Shown: positions 1 through 6,855 of the stretch, piece after piece
How the letters are laid out: each line of letters starts with the position of its first letter
How positions within the stretch are numbered: the first letter of the stretch is position 1
NCBI GenBank assembly: GCA_937898195.1
Contig: CALEJD010000104.1
Location: 1 to 11,185, forward strand
Direction of reading: 5' to 3'
Source of the DNA: an uncultured Clostridia bacterium
GTDB lineage: Bacteria > Bacillota > Clostridia > Oscillospirales > Acutalibacteraceae
DNA length: 11,185 nt
The notes under the pieces: model-generated
Told to the model about the DNA's origin: nothing
The model's input: only the letters and a program-made list of their open reading frames with translations
Database searches by the model: none
Position numbers and translations under genes: made by a program

Positions 1-58
1 TGTGAAGCAGAAGCACCGACCGAACCGGCAGGTGAGACTCGCCAGCCCCTACGAATTT
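1..58. repeat. Edge of GC-rich dispersed repeat (left copy)
   Basis: This stretch is clearly richer in G and C than the AT-rich DNA beside it and holds no supportable gene. On the minus strand, positions 54-40 read TCGTAGGGGCTGGCG. That matches 12 of 15 bases of TTGTAGGGGTCGGCG at 11171-11185 on the plus strand, so the two window edges carry related sequence in opposite orientation. The part at 20-45 also has an imperfect inverted character (CTGGCGAG against CCTGCCGG). I infer the end of a dispersed intergenic repeat. The element runs off the window, so its length and type are unknown. Confidence 0.45.
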
Positions 59-91
59 CATCCCGACAAATTCAAATTTGTGCATAAAAAA

Positions 92-116
92 TGAGAGGGC
101 GTCTTATACCCTCTCA
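92..116 (-). terminator. Rho-independent terminator after the XRE gene
   Basis: A perfect 8-bp stem, TGAGAGGG (92-99) with CCCTCTCA (109-116), encloses a 9-base loop. On the minus strand it is followed by a run of six T (positions 91-86). It lies 8 bp past the XRE stop codon and should end the mltG-XRE transcript. The plus strand also has a T-rich stretch after the stem (120-125), so it may work in both directions. Confidence 0.85.
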
Positions 117-123
117 ACATTTT

Positions 124-687
124 TTATTTTTTGATTACTGATATGTAAATATGCGCTGGGATGAGAAGAAAAACTATCCAAGCCATATTCCAAAGTGAGA
201 ATAACATTCCTAACAACACATAAATTGATGCGGTTGCCAATATGGTTGAAACTGTTGTTAATGCCATTCTGACACCACGCTTTACAACGGATTTTGATGC
301 AGAATAGAGTGTGAATGACAACACCAATGTAAATATCACCCACGCTGTTGCCCACCATTTGCCACCTATGGCAATGCCACCAACTGCGTAAATTGCAACT
401 GCTACAAGCAATAATATCGGTGAGAGTTTCAAGAGTTTATTGTCTTTTTTCTCTGTTGCTTTTTCACTCTTTTCTACTTTGACAGGCTCATTACCCAAAA
501 GCTCGTCAAGACTCATTCCATAAAGTTCTGCGAGAGCTATAAGGTTATCTGTATCGGGTGATGCTTCTGCTCTCTCCCATTTTGAGATTGACTGACGGCT
601 TAAACCCAATTTCTCTGCTAATGCTTCTTGGGATAGCTTATTCTCTTTTCTAAGAGATACAAGGCGGTCTGCGAGTTTAATATTCAT
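124..687 (-). CDS. XRE-family HTH regulator with membrane-embedded C-terminal half
   Basis: The protein has 187 residues. Residues about 5-60 form a classic XRE/Cro helix-turn-helix: LADRLVSLRKENKLSQEALA leads into LGLSRQSISKWERAEASPD, then a fourth helix ending in SLDELLGNE. A charged linker (about 68-85, Lys/Glu rich) follows, then three or four hydrophobic segments (about 88-112, 113-133, 138-165 and 167-184). So a DNA-binding head is tethered to the membrane, an architecture common in Firmicutes. The ATG overlaps the stop of the upstream mltG-like gene by one base (TAATG), which implies translational coupling. What the membrane part senses is unknown, and its targets cannot be read from the sequence. 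Because it is coupled to a cell-wall lytic enzyme, an envelope signal is a reasonable but unproven guess. Confidence 0.9.
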   Translation of the reverse strand: MNIKLADRLVSLRKENKLSQEALAEKLGLSRQSISKWERAEASPDTDNLIALAELYGMSLDELLGNEPVKVEKSEKATEKKDNKLLKLSPILLLVAVAIYAVGGIAIGGKWWATAWVIFTLVLSFTLYSASKSVVKRGVRMALTTVSTILATASIYVLLGMLFSLWNMAWIVFLLIPAHIYISVIKK

Positions 688-1583
688 TAAGCCGCACCCC
701 CTGTTAGTCTATCCTTATTCTCATTCCAGAATTTTGAATGTTCTTCATAAGTTTCTGAATATTTAGACTCATAAGGTGGGACTGTGCCGATAATGAAATA
801 GAGATAGTTTGTATCAGCAGGATTAAGTGCTGCATCGATTGATGCCATTCCCGGATTACAGATTGGCCCCGCCATAAGTCCTTCACAACGATAAGTATTA
901 TAATAGTATTTGAAATGGTCGATTTTGTCAGGATAAATATATTCAATTACGCCTGTGCAATATTTAACTGTCGGGTCGCATTGGAATTTCATTTTCTTAT
1001 CAAGACGATTATGAAGCACTGATGAAATCATTGGTCTGTGTTCAGGCAAAAAGGCTTCTTTCTCGATAAGTGACGCCAAAGTGAGCAACTGATGAAGATT
1101 GAAGCCACTATTTCTAACACTAATCATAAATGTATCGTCGAATTTTTGTTTTGTGCCATTCAAGAACATTTTGATAATATCTTTGGCTGTTGCATTTTTA
1201 GGAATATCATAAGTTAGGGGGAAGAAATATCCTTCAAGATAGAAGCACACATTTTTAGCACTCTGCAAGTCGTTCAAAAACGGATACTGAGTCAAATCAA
1301 GCCAATCTTTATAGCTCTGACAAGCATCAATAAACTCTTTTGATGTGCAAAGCCCCTTATCTTCTAAAAGCCAAGAGATTTTCACAAGAGTATATCCTTC
1401 TGGGATTGTCACCTTTACTGTTGGCACTTGTGTTGTGCTTTCTGTTGTTGACTCAGTTGTATTTTTTGTTGTTGATTCTGTTGTGCTTTCAGTCGTCGTT
1501 TCAATTATCTCATCCCCTTTACAAGCTGAGAATGAAAATATGAATGAAAATACAAGTAATAATGCAATAATTCGTTTAGTCAT
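687..1583 (-). CDS. mltG: MltG-like endolytic murein transglycosylase, predicted lipoprotein
   Basis: The protein has 298 residues from the ATG at 1583. I chose this start over the one at 1625 because it follows an AAAGGA ribosome site and begins the signal peptide directly. MltG (YceG family) cleaves glycan strands at the membrane during peptidoglycan synthesis. Residues 1-20 are a basic, hydrophobic signal ending in FSA-Cys21, a plausible lipobox. Residues 29-52 are a Thr/Ser/Glu repeat linker (TTES units). The YceG domain runs from about 56 to 292. It has ASLIEKEA with the expected catalytic Glu174, the segment HNRL..KMKFQCDPTVKY, and a YNTY..GL.AGPICNPG..SI.AALNP signature before YLYFI. 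MltG usually has an N-terminal membrane helix. Lipid anchoring plus a disordered tether replaces it here. It is translationally coupled to the XRE regulator downstream. Confidence 0.88.
   Translation of the reverse strand: MTKRIIALLLVFSFIFSFSACKGDEIIETTTESTTESTTKNTTESTTESTTQVPTVKVTIPEGYTLVKISWLLEDKGLCTSKEFIDACQSYKDWLDLTQYPFLNDLQSAKNVCFYLEGYFFPLTYDIPKNATAKDIIKMFLNGTKQKFDDTFMISVRNSGFNLHQLLTLASLIEKEAFLPEHRPMISSVLHNRLDKKMKFQCDPTVKYCTGVIEYIYPDKIDHFKYYYNTYRCEGLMAGPICNPGMASIDAALNPADTNYLYFIIGTVPPYESKYSETYEEHSKFWNENKDRLTGGAA
1410..1500 (-). repeat. Low-complexity Thr/Ser/Glu linker repeat inside mltG
   Basis: The DNA here is a run of imperfect 12-bp direct repeats encoding TTES-like units at residues about 28-52 of the MltG-like lipoprotein. 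It forms an uncharged-to-acidic, Thr-rich spacer between the lipid anchor and the catalytic domain. Such runs can change length by slippage, so tether length may vary between strains. Confidence 0.7.
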
Positions 1584-1613
1584 AGTAAATCCTTTGTTTT
1601 TAAAATATATACT

Positions 1614-1619
1614 ATTATA
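1614..1619 (-). promoter_or_regulatory. Candidate -10 box for the mltG-XRE operon
   Basis: The minus strand reads TATAAT here, 30 bp before the mltG ATG. The base at the expected -35 position lies in the T-run of the upstream terminator and matches the consensus poorly. This may be a weak promoter placed directly after the hydrogenase terminator. Only the -10 is convincing. Confidence 0.4.
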
Positions 1620-1645
1620 ATACAATAAATCTTATAAAAAAACAA

Positions 1646-1675
1646 GACGGACAGTACATTTCTATACTGTCCGTC
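1646..1675 (-). terminator. Terminator of the hydrogenase operon
   Basis: A perfect 11-bp stem, GACGGACAGTA (1646-1656) with TACTGTCCGTC (1665-1675), closes an 8-base loop. On the minus strand it is followed by TTGTTTTTTT. It starts 16 bp after the hndD stop codon. This is a strong Rho-independent terminator separating the hydrogenase operon from the mltG unit. Confidence 0.92.
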
Positions 1676-1691
1676 ATTATTAATTTAGAAA

Positions 1692-3425
1692 TTAATATTT
1701 CTTTCTTGCCACATAAGATGTGTGAAGAATTTCGTGAGCCTTGTGGCTACCTGGTTTGCCAAGATACTCTGTATAAAGAGTCTTGATTGCTTCATTTTCG
1801 TGTGACTTTCTAACTGCGTTGTTTCTGTCAGCTGTGTAAAGAGCTTCTGCACGACGAGCTTTAAGGTCAACGAAGTTATGAACAACTGCGTGTTGAATTG
1901 GCTGGCCACCACCGTTGATACAACCACCTGGGCAACCCATAATCTCAACGAAGAGATATTCGCTTGTGCCTGCTTTAATCTGGTCCATAAGAACTTTTGC
2001 GTTCTTTGTGCCAGAAGCTACTGCAACTTTAATCTTCTTGCCTGCAACGTCATATTCAGCTTCTTTAACGCCTTCCATACCACGAACTTCTGTAAAGTCA
2101 ACGTCTTCGAGAGTTTCACCTGTGAGCTTTTCAACTGCTGTACGAAGAGCAGCTTCCATAACACCACCTGTTGCACCGAAGATTGTTGATGCACCTGTGC
2201 TTTCGCCGAATGGCTGGTCAAATTTTTCATCAGGAAGATGTTTGAAGAAGATACCTGCGCTTTCAATCATACGAGCAAGTTCTCTTGTTGTAAGAGCAAC
2301 GTCAACGTCAGGATAACCTGATGCATTCTGGTTATCACGCTTTGTTTCAAATTTCTTTGCTGTACAAGGCATAATACCAACAACAAACATATTCTTAGGG
2401 TCAATGCCCATCTTTTCAGCGTAATATGTCTTCATAACTGCACCAAACATCTGTTGTGGTGATTTACAGCTTGAAAGGTGACCAATCTGGTCTGGATAGT
2501 AATGTTCACAATACTTAATCCAACCTGGTGAGCAAGATGTAATCATTGGAAGAGTGCCACCATTCTGAACTCTTTCGATAAGCTCATTTGCTTCTTCCAT
2601 AATTGTAAGGTCAGCAGCAAAGTCTGTATCGAATACTTTATCGAAACCAAGACGACGAAGTGCTGCAACCATTTTGCCTTCAACATTTGTACCGATGTGC
2701 ATACCGAATGCTTCACCGAGTGTTGCACGAATTGATGGAGCTGTCTGAACAATAACGAACTTTTCAGGGTCGTTGATTGCTGCAAGAACTTCAGCTGTGT
2801 TATCTTTTTCAACGATAGCACCTGTTGGGCAGTTAACAATACACTGACCACAAGAGATACAAGAAACGTCTGCAAGGTCTTTATCAAATGCTGAACTTAC
2901 GTGAGTATCAAAACCACGAGCATTAGCACCGATAACTGAAATACCCTGCTGGTCGCAAGCTGCGATACAACGACGGCAAAGGATACACTTATTGTTATCT
3001 CTAACCATATGTGCTGCTGAATCGTCAAAGTTATATTTGATGATTTCGCCATCGAATCTGCCTTCATCTTCAACGCCGAACTCTTTGCAGAGCTTCTGAA
3101 GTTCACAGTTACCACTGCGCACACATGAGAGACATTTTCTATCGTGAGTTGAAAGGATAAGTTCAAGAGTCATTTTTCTTGAATGTCTTACTCTTTCTGT
3201 ATTTGTGTAAATTTCCATTCCCTCTGCAACAGGGAATACGCAAGCAGTAACAAGACTTCTTGCACCCTTAACTTCTACCATACAGATACGGCAAGCACCG
3301 ATTTCGTTGATGTCTTTAAGGTAGCAAAGTGTAGGGATTTCTATACCTGCATATCGAGCAGCTTCAAGGATTGTGCTACCCTTTGGTACAGAAAATGATT
3401 TGTCGTTAATTTTAATGTTTACCAT
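1692..3425 (-). CDS. hndD: [FeFe]-hydrogenase catalytic subunit, HndD/HydA type
   Basis: The protein has 577 residues. It interconverts protons and H2 at the H-cluster and exchanges electrons with the NAD(P)-linked partner subunits in the cytoplasm. In order there are: a plant-type [2Fe-2S] domain with Cys34, 45, 48 and 62; a His-Cys3 [4Fe-4S] site (His94, Cys98, 101, 107); two ferredoxin [4Fe-4S] sites (Cys147/150/153/157 and Cys189/192/195/199); and the H-cluster domain with TSCSPGW (296-302), MPCTAKKFE (352-360) and EIMGCPGGCINGGGQP (494-509). The C-terminal small-subunit segment follows. The first H-cluster motif has Ser299 where TSCCPxW enzymes have a second Cys, and Cys320 occupies the SSxKSPQQ position usually held by Ala. 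I recall this pattern from HndD-type enzymes but could not check it. It is the last gene of the operon, 15 bp after hndC, with an AAGGAG ribosome site. Confidence 0.95.
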   Translation of the reverse strand: MVNIKINDKSFSVPKGSTILEAARYAGIEIPTLCYLKDINEIGACRICMVEVKGARSLVTACVFPVAEGMEIYTNTERVRHSRKMTLELILSTHDRKCLSCVRSGNCELQKLCKEFGVEDEGRFDGEIIKYNFDDSAAHMVRDNNKCILCRRCIAACDQQGISVIGANARGFDTHVSSAFDKDLADVSCISCGQCIVNCPTGAIVEKDNTAEVLAAINDPEKFVIVQTAPSIRATLGEAFGMHIGTNVEGKMVAALRRLGFDKVFDTDFAADLTIMEEANELIERVQNGGTLPMITSCSPGWIKYCEHYYPDQIGHLSSCKSPQQMFGAVMKTYYAEKMGIDPKNMFVVGIMPCTAKKFETKRDNQNASGYPDVDVALTTRELARMIESAGIFFKHLPDEKFDQPFGESTGASTIFGATGGVMEAALRTAVEKLTGETLEDVDFTEVRGMEGVKEAEYDVAGKKIKVAVASGTKNAKVLMDQIKAGTSEYLFVEIMGCPGGCINGGGQPIQHAVVHNFVDLKARRAEALYTADRNNAVRKSHENEAIKTLYTEYLGKPGSHKAHEILHTSYVARKKY

Positions 3426-3440
3426 AATTTAGCACTCTCC

Positions 3441-5228
3441 TTACTTTTTAATAATTGCGCCGAACTTACAAGAATCCATACAAACGCCACACTTGATACA
3501 TTTATTTGCATCAATTGTGTGTGGGTTCTTAACTGTACCGCTGATAGCACCAACTGGGCACTTTCTTGAACAGAGTGTACAACCCTTACAAGCGTCAGCA
3601 ACGATTTCATATTTAACAAGTTTCTTACAAACACCTGCTGGACAAGTTTTGTCAACAATGTGAGCAATGTATTCTTCACGGAAGAATTTAAGTGTTGCAA
3701 GAACAGGGTTTGGAGCAGTTTGTCCAAGACCACAGAGTGAGTTTTCTTTGATGTAGTAGCAAAGTTCTTCAAGTTTATCAAGGTCTTCGAGAGTTGCTTT
3801 ACCATCAGTAATCTTTTCGAGCATTTCACGAAGTCTCTTTGTACCAACACGGCAAGGTGTACACTTACCGCAAGATTCATCAACTGTGAAGTCAAGGAAG
3901 AACTTAGCAATGTCAACCATACAGTTGTCTTCGTCCATAACGATAAGTCCACCTGAACCCATCATACAGCCGATTGCTGTAAGGTTATCATAGTCGATTG
4001 GTGTGTCCATAAGAGATGCAGGAATACAACCACCTGAAGGACCACCTGTCTGAGCAGCCTTGAATTTCTTTCCGTTTGGAATACCGCCACCGATTTCGTC
4101 GATAACTTCACGAAGTGTTGTACCCATTGGAACTTCAACAAGACCTGTGTTGTTGATTTTACCACCAAGAGCAAAAACTTTTGTACCCTTTGATTTTTCT
4201 GTACCCATTGATGCGAACCAGTCAGCACCCTTGAGAATAATCTGTGGGATATTTGCAAATGTTTCAACGTTATTTTCTGTTGTTGGCTTGCCAAAGAGAC
4301 CTTTAACTGCTGGGTATGGAGGACGAGGTCTTGGCTCACCACGGTTACCTTCGATTGATGTCATAAGAGCTGTTTCTTCACCACAAACGAAAGCACCAGC
4401 ACCAAGACGAATGTGAAGGTCAAAGTCGAAACCTGAATCGAAAATGTTTTTACCTAAAAGGCCATATTCTTTAGCCTGGTCAATAGCAATCTGAAGACGA
4501 GCAACTGCGATTGGATATTCAGCACGAACATAAACATAACCTTCAGTAGCGCCTGTTGCATAACCACAAATAGCCATTGCTTCGATAATGCAGTGTGGGT
4601 CACCTTCAAGAACTGAACGGTCCATAAATGCACCTGGGTCACCTTCGTCAGCATTACATACAACATATTTCTGGTCAGCAGCGTTAGCAGCTGTAAAGCT
4701 CCATTTAAGACCTGTTGGGAATCCGCCGCCGCCACGGCCACGAAGTCCTGAATCTTTAACGATTTGAATAACCTGTTCAGGTGTGTATTCTGTTAAACAC
4801 TTAGCGAGTGCCTGATAACCGTCATAAGCTATGTATTCATCAATATTCTCTGGGTCAATAACACCGCAGTTACGAAGAGCAACACGCTCTTGCTTTGCAT
4901 AGAATGTTGTGTCATTAAGAGATTTGATTTCGTCTGGTGTTACTGTTTCATCATAGAGAAGACGAGTAACAATTCTACCTTTAAGAAGGTGTTCTTCAAC
5001 GATTTCAGGAATATCTTCAACCTTAACCTGTGAATAGAAGCTTCCTTCTGGGTAAACAATCATAATTGGGCCGAGAGCACAAAGTCCAAAACAACCTGTT
5101 CTGATAACTTTGATTTCTTCACTTAAACCTTTTTCAGCAATTTGAGCTTCAAGTGCCTCAATAATTGCTGCGCTGTTTGAAGAGGTACAACCGGTACCGC
5201 CGCAAACAAGTACGTGTGAACGATACAT
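3441..5228 (-). CDS. hndC: NAD(P)H/FMN-binding hydrogenase subunit, NuoF-like
   Basis: The protein has 595 residues. It is the diaphorase subunit, binding FMN and NAD(P)H and passing electrons to iron-sulphur clusters; in bifurcating relatives it is central to splitting electrons between ferredoxin and NAD. The domains are: a thioredoxin-like [2Fe-2S] module (Cys9, Cys14, Cys46, Cys50); the NuoF core with the glycine-rich flavin/nucleotide loop GRGGGGFP (164-171), CNADEGDPGAF (191-201) and GEETALM..IEGNRGEPRPRPP; an SLBB segment around 345-405; the N3-type [4Fe-4S] site ESCGKCTPCR with Cys453, 456, 459 and 499; and a C-terminal two-cluster ferredoxin domain (Cys547/550/553/557 and Cys577/580/583/587). 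Length and order match HndC/HydB. AAGGAGG (5236-5242) overlaps the hndB stop codon, so expression of the two genes is tightly linked. NAD versus NADP cannot be decided by eye. Confidence 0.95.
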   Translation of the reverse strand: MYRSHVLVCGGTGCTSSNSAAIIEALEAQIAEKGLSEEIKVIRTGCFGLCALGPIMIVYPEGSFYSQVKVEDIPEIVEEHLLKGRIVTRLLYDETVTPDEIKSLNDTTFYAKQERVALRNCGVIDPENIDEYIAYDGYQALAKCLTEYTPEQVIQIVKDSGLRGRGGGGFPTGLKWSFTAANAADQKYVVCNADEGDPGAFMDRSVLEGDPHCIIEAMAICGYATGATEGYVYVRAEYPIAVARLQIAIDQAKEYGLLGKNIFDSGFDFDLHIRLGAGAFVCGEETALMTSIEGNRGEPRPRPPYPAVKGLFGKPTTENNVETFANIPQIILKGADWFASMGTEKSKGTKVFALGGKINNTGLVEVPMGTTLREVIDEIGGGIPNGKKFKAAQTGGPSGGCIPASLMDTPIDYDNLTAIGCMMGSGGLIVMDEDNCMVDIAKFFLDFTVDESCGKCTPCRVGTKRLREMLEKITDGKATLEDLDKLEELCYYIKENSLCGLGQTAPNPVLATLKFFREEYIAHIVDKTCPAGVCKKLVKYEIVADACKGCTLCSRKCPVGAISGTVKNPHTIDANKCIKCGVCMDSCKFGAIIKK

Positions 5229-5240
5229 TATGTTTCCTCC

Positions 5241-5603
5241 TTATTTAACTGTATATTCGACAACAGGATTACCGTTAACGATGTGTTCATTAACAACCTT
5301 TGCCACTTTATCAGCTGTCATTTTAACATAAGTTACTTTTTCTTTGCCTGGTTGGATTACTTCAACGATTGGCTCATATTGGCACATACCGATACAACCT
5401 GTCTGTGAAACTGTAACCCCTTTAAGATTTCTTTTTGCAACTTCATCAACGAATGCGTTAAGAACTGGACGAGCACCTGCTGCGATACCGCAAGTAGCCA
5501 TACCAACAACAACTCTAATTGCGTCGTCGCCTGTGTCTTCACGAACTGTCATCTTCTGCATTGTTGCTTCTTTAATTGCCATAAGTTCTGCAAGAGTTTT
5601 CAT
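5241..5603 (-). CDS. hndB: Thioredoxin-fold [2Fe-2S] hydrogenase subunit, HndB type
   Basis: The protein has 120 residues and belongs to the small thioredoxin-like ferredoxin family that sits between the NuoE- and NuoF-like subunits in Hnd hydrogenase operons. It has a helical N-terminus (1-25), VVGMATCGIAAGA (32-44) and QTGCIGMCQYEP (67-78). Only three cysteines occur (38, 70, 74). The position of the first Cys in the C-x4-C pair of HndA and HndC is Val33. So either the cluster uses a non-Cys ligand or the domain is structural. Its ATG overlaps the preceding ATPase stop in an ATGA arrangement, with a GGAGGTG ribosome site at 5612-5618, and hndC starts 12 bp after it. Confidence 0.9.
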   Translation of the reverse strand: MKTLAELMAIKEATMQKMTVREDTGDDAIRVVVGMATCGIAAGARPVLNAFVDEVAKRNLKGVTVSQTGCIGMCQYEPIVEVIQPGKEKVTYVKMTADKVAKVVNEHIVNGNPVVEYTVK

Positions 5604-6142
5604 TTATAGAGCACCTCCGTGTTTTCTTTAATAAATTCAAGTATCCACTGTGAAACTTCATAAGTATCAAGTGGAACATCACCCAAAATTGCTTTGAGTT
5701 CTCGGGTATCACAAACGAATTCTTTTTTGTCAACTTTGTGTTTATAAACAAAGTCACGGTCAGTATTCATTGTGATAAGCATTTGAATTGTTGATGCCAC
5801 ATCACCAAGTGGAGTGAAGTCAACACTATCTGTCTTAAATATTGCTCGGATTTGAGTTCCAACTCCTAATTCCGACTCAATTTCAAGATTGCCACCCGTC
5901 TGCTCTGCTGCCATTTTAAAAAGTGGAATACCCATGCCAACCTTTCGAGTTGTTCTTGTTGTAAAGAACGGGTCAATTACACTTTTAACTTGGGTTTCAC
6001 TCATACCCTTGCCGTTATCATAAATACCAATGAGCAAAGTGTGTTCAACAGTATTCTCTGCAATCTCAATAGTTATAAGTGATGCATTTGCAGTTATTGA
6101 ATTCTGGGCAATATCTAAAATGTTTAGAGATAGTTCTCTCAT
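5600..6142 (-). CDS. GHKL (HATPase_c) ATP-binding protein within the hydrogenase operon
   Basis: The protein has 180 residues. It resembles the ATP-binding domain of histidine kinases and anti-sigma kinases. The N box is LDIAQNSI (Asn14), G1 is DNGKGM (42-47), the F-box-like DPFFTTR is at 57-63, G2 is KVGMGIPL (67-74), and GVGTQIRA lies at 93-100. No phosphoacceptor His domain or membrane segment precedes it, so it is not a complete sensor kinase. The last 75 residues match nothing I recognise. It is locked into the operon: TAATG overlap with hndA before it, ATGA overlap with hndB after it. Such ATPase genes recur in clostridial Hnd operons from memory, but their role is not established. Serine-kinase-type regulation of the complex, or help in assembly, are guesses. 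Confidence 0.85.
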   Translation of the reverse strand: MRELSLNILDIAQNSITANASLITIEIAENTVEHTLLIGIYDNGKGMSETQVKSVIDPFFTTRTTRKVGMGIPLFKMAAEQTGGNLEIESELGVGTQIRAIFKTDSVDFTPLGDVASTIQMLITMNTDRDFVYKHKVDKKEFVCDTRELKAILGDVPLDTYEVSQWILEFIKENTEVLYK

Positions 6143-6639
6143 TATGCCATATATTTTTCAAGAATACCTGGGATATCGTCACCTGTGAGCTTACCGTAAA
6201 CTTCGTCGTTAACTGTAAGAACAGGAGCAAGTCCGCAAGCACCGATACAACGACAAGCTTCAAGAGAGAATTTGCCGTCTGGTGTACATTCGTCAGGACC
6301 GATTCCAAGTTTTTCTGAAATTCTGTCAACAAGGTCTTGTGCACCCTTAACATAACAAGCTGTACCAAGACAAACTGAAATGTTGTATTCACCTTTTGGT
6401 GAAAGTGAGAACTGTGCATAGAAGGTTGATACGCCATAAACTTTTTCAAGCGGAACATCCATACCCTCTGCAATCATTACCTGAACCTCATAAGGAAGAT
6501 ATCCGTAAATACCTTGTGCTTCTTGCATTACATGCATGAGCATACTTTTATCGTCCTTATTTGCTTCAATAACAGCCTTAAGCTGTTCTTCTTGTTCCTT
6601 TGTTCCCTTAAATGGAATGGAACTTAATTTTTTGAGCAT
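6142..6639 (-). CDS. hndA: NuoE-like [2Fe-2S] hydrogenase subunit
   Basis: The protein has 165 residues from the ATG at 6639. I preferred this to the in-frame ATG at 6726 because AGGAGG (6649-6654) stands 9 bp upstream, the family's N-terminus fits, and the longer form would cover the leader. It is the 24-kDa/NuoE-type subunit, which carries one [2Fe-2S] cluster and pairs with the NuoF-like HndC. The N-terminal helical domain (1-80) has the family string SMLMHVMQEAQGIYGYLP (32-49). The thioredoxin-like domain has C-x4-C at Cys90/Cys95 (VCLGTACYVKGA) and C-x3-C at Cys131/Cys135 (CRCIGACG). It is the first gene of the five-gene operon and sits behind a promoter with a Rex-like operator. Confidence 0.93.
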   Translation of the reverse strand: MLKKLSSIPFKGTKEQEEQLKAVIEANKDDKSMLMHVMQEAQGIYGYLPYEVQVMIAEGMDVPLEKVYGVSTFYAQFSLSPKGEYNISVCLGTACYVKGAQDLVDRISEKLGIGPDECTPDGKFSLEACRCIGACGLAPVLTVNDEVYGKLTGDDIPGILEKYMA

Positions 6640-6665
6640 TTTAGGTTTCCTCCTTTTAAAATAAC

Positions 6666-6681
6666 GGTAATTTCCATTACC
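6666..6681 (-). other. Small hairpin in the hndA leader
   Basis: GGTAAT (6666-6671) and ATTACC (6676-6681) form a perfect 6-bp stem; on the mRNA the loop is GGAA, a GNRA tetraloop. It lies in the roughly 108-nt untranslated leader, 12 bp upstream of the AGGAGG ribosome site. It has no T-tract and so is not a terminator. It may stabilise the mRNA 5' end or present a protein site. Confidence 0.5.
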
Positions 6682-6745
6682 CCTTAGAATACTTTTTATG
6701 CGACAAAAACTGCCACAAACACACAAAAATTCATTATAATCGTGT

Positions 6746-6763
6746 ATGTTAAAATTATAACAG
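6746..6763. promoter_or_regulatory. Candidate Rex operator overlapping the hnd -10 box
   Basis: The 16-bp core TGTTAAAATTATAACA (6747-6762) is an inverted repeat with TGTTA/TAACA arms and only one mismatched pair. Against the clostridial Rex consensus as I recall it (TTGTTAA-N4-TTAACAA), 11 of 14 fixed positions match. It covers the -10 box and probable start site, a classic repressor position. Rex releases DNA when NADH is high, which would switch on an NADH-consuming hydrogenase when NADH builds up. Confidence 0.6.
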
Positions 6764-6782
6764 AGTTTGACGAGAATGTCTA
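6754..6782 (-). promoter_or_regulatory. Sigma-A promoter of the hydrogenase operon
   Basis: On the minus strand a -35 box TAGACA (6777-6782, 5 of 6 consensus bases) and a perfect -10 box TATAAT (6754-6759) are separated by exactly 17 bp. Transcription should start near 6747, giving a leader of about 108 nt before hndA. It is the best promoter in the gap between the MocR gene and hndA. Confidence 0.8.
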
Positions 6783-6855
6783 TTATTTTTTTGTTCTTTT
6801 TACATATTTATTAGTATTATTATTTTTTATTATATATATGGGCATTTTTTTGTTG

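Noticed and set aside
1..60. 3' end of a GC-rich coding region
   Set aside because: No frame shows a recognisable protein end, and the match to the opposite window edge fits a repeat better.
1584..1625. N-terminal extension of the MltG-like protein from 1625
   Set aside because: It would place 14 residues before the signal peptide and start at or upstream of the likely transcription start.
1878..2316. Plus-strand frames opposite hndD
   Set aside because: These are antisense shadows of a highly conserved coding region, without ribosome sites or recognisable domains.
3419..3952. 177-codon frame overlapping hndC on the same strand
   Set aside because: It is a shadow of hndC in another frame, with Leu/Val/Gln-rich composition and no domain.
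6640..6726. N-terminal extension of hndA from the ATG at 6726
   Set aside because: The extension has no NuoE-like sequence, lacks a ribosome site and covers the leader hairpin. AGGAGG supports the ATG at 6639.
6733..6738. Second TATAAT downstream of the hnd promoter
   Set aside because: No acceptable -35 lies 16-18 bp upstream. The box at 6754-6759 has a good one at exactly 17 bp.
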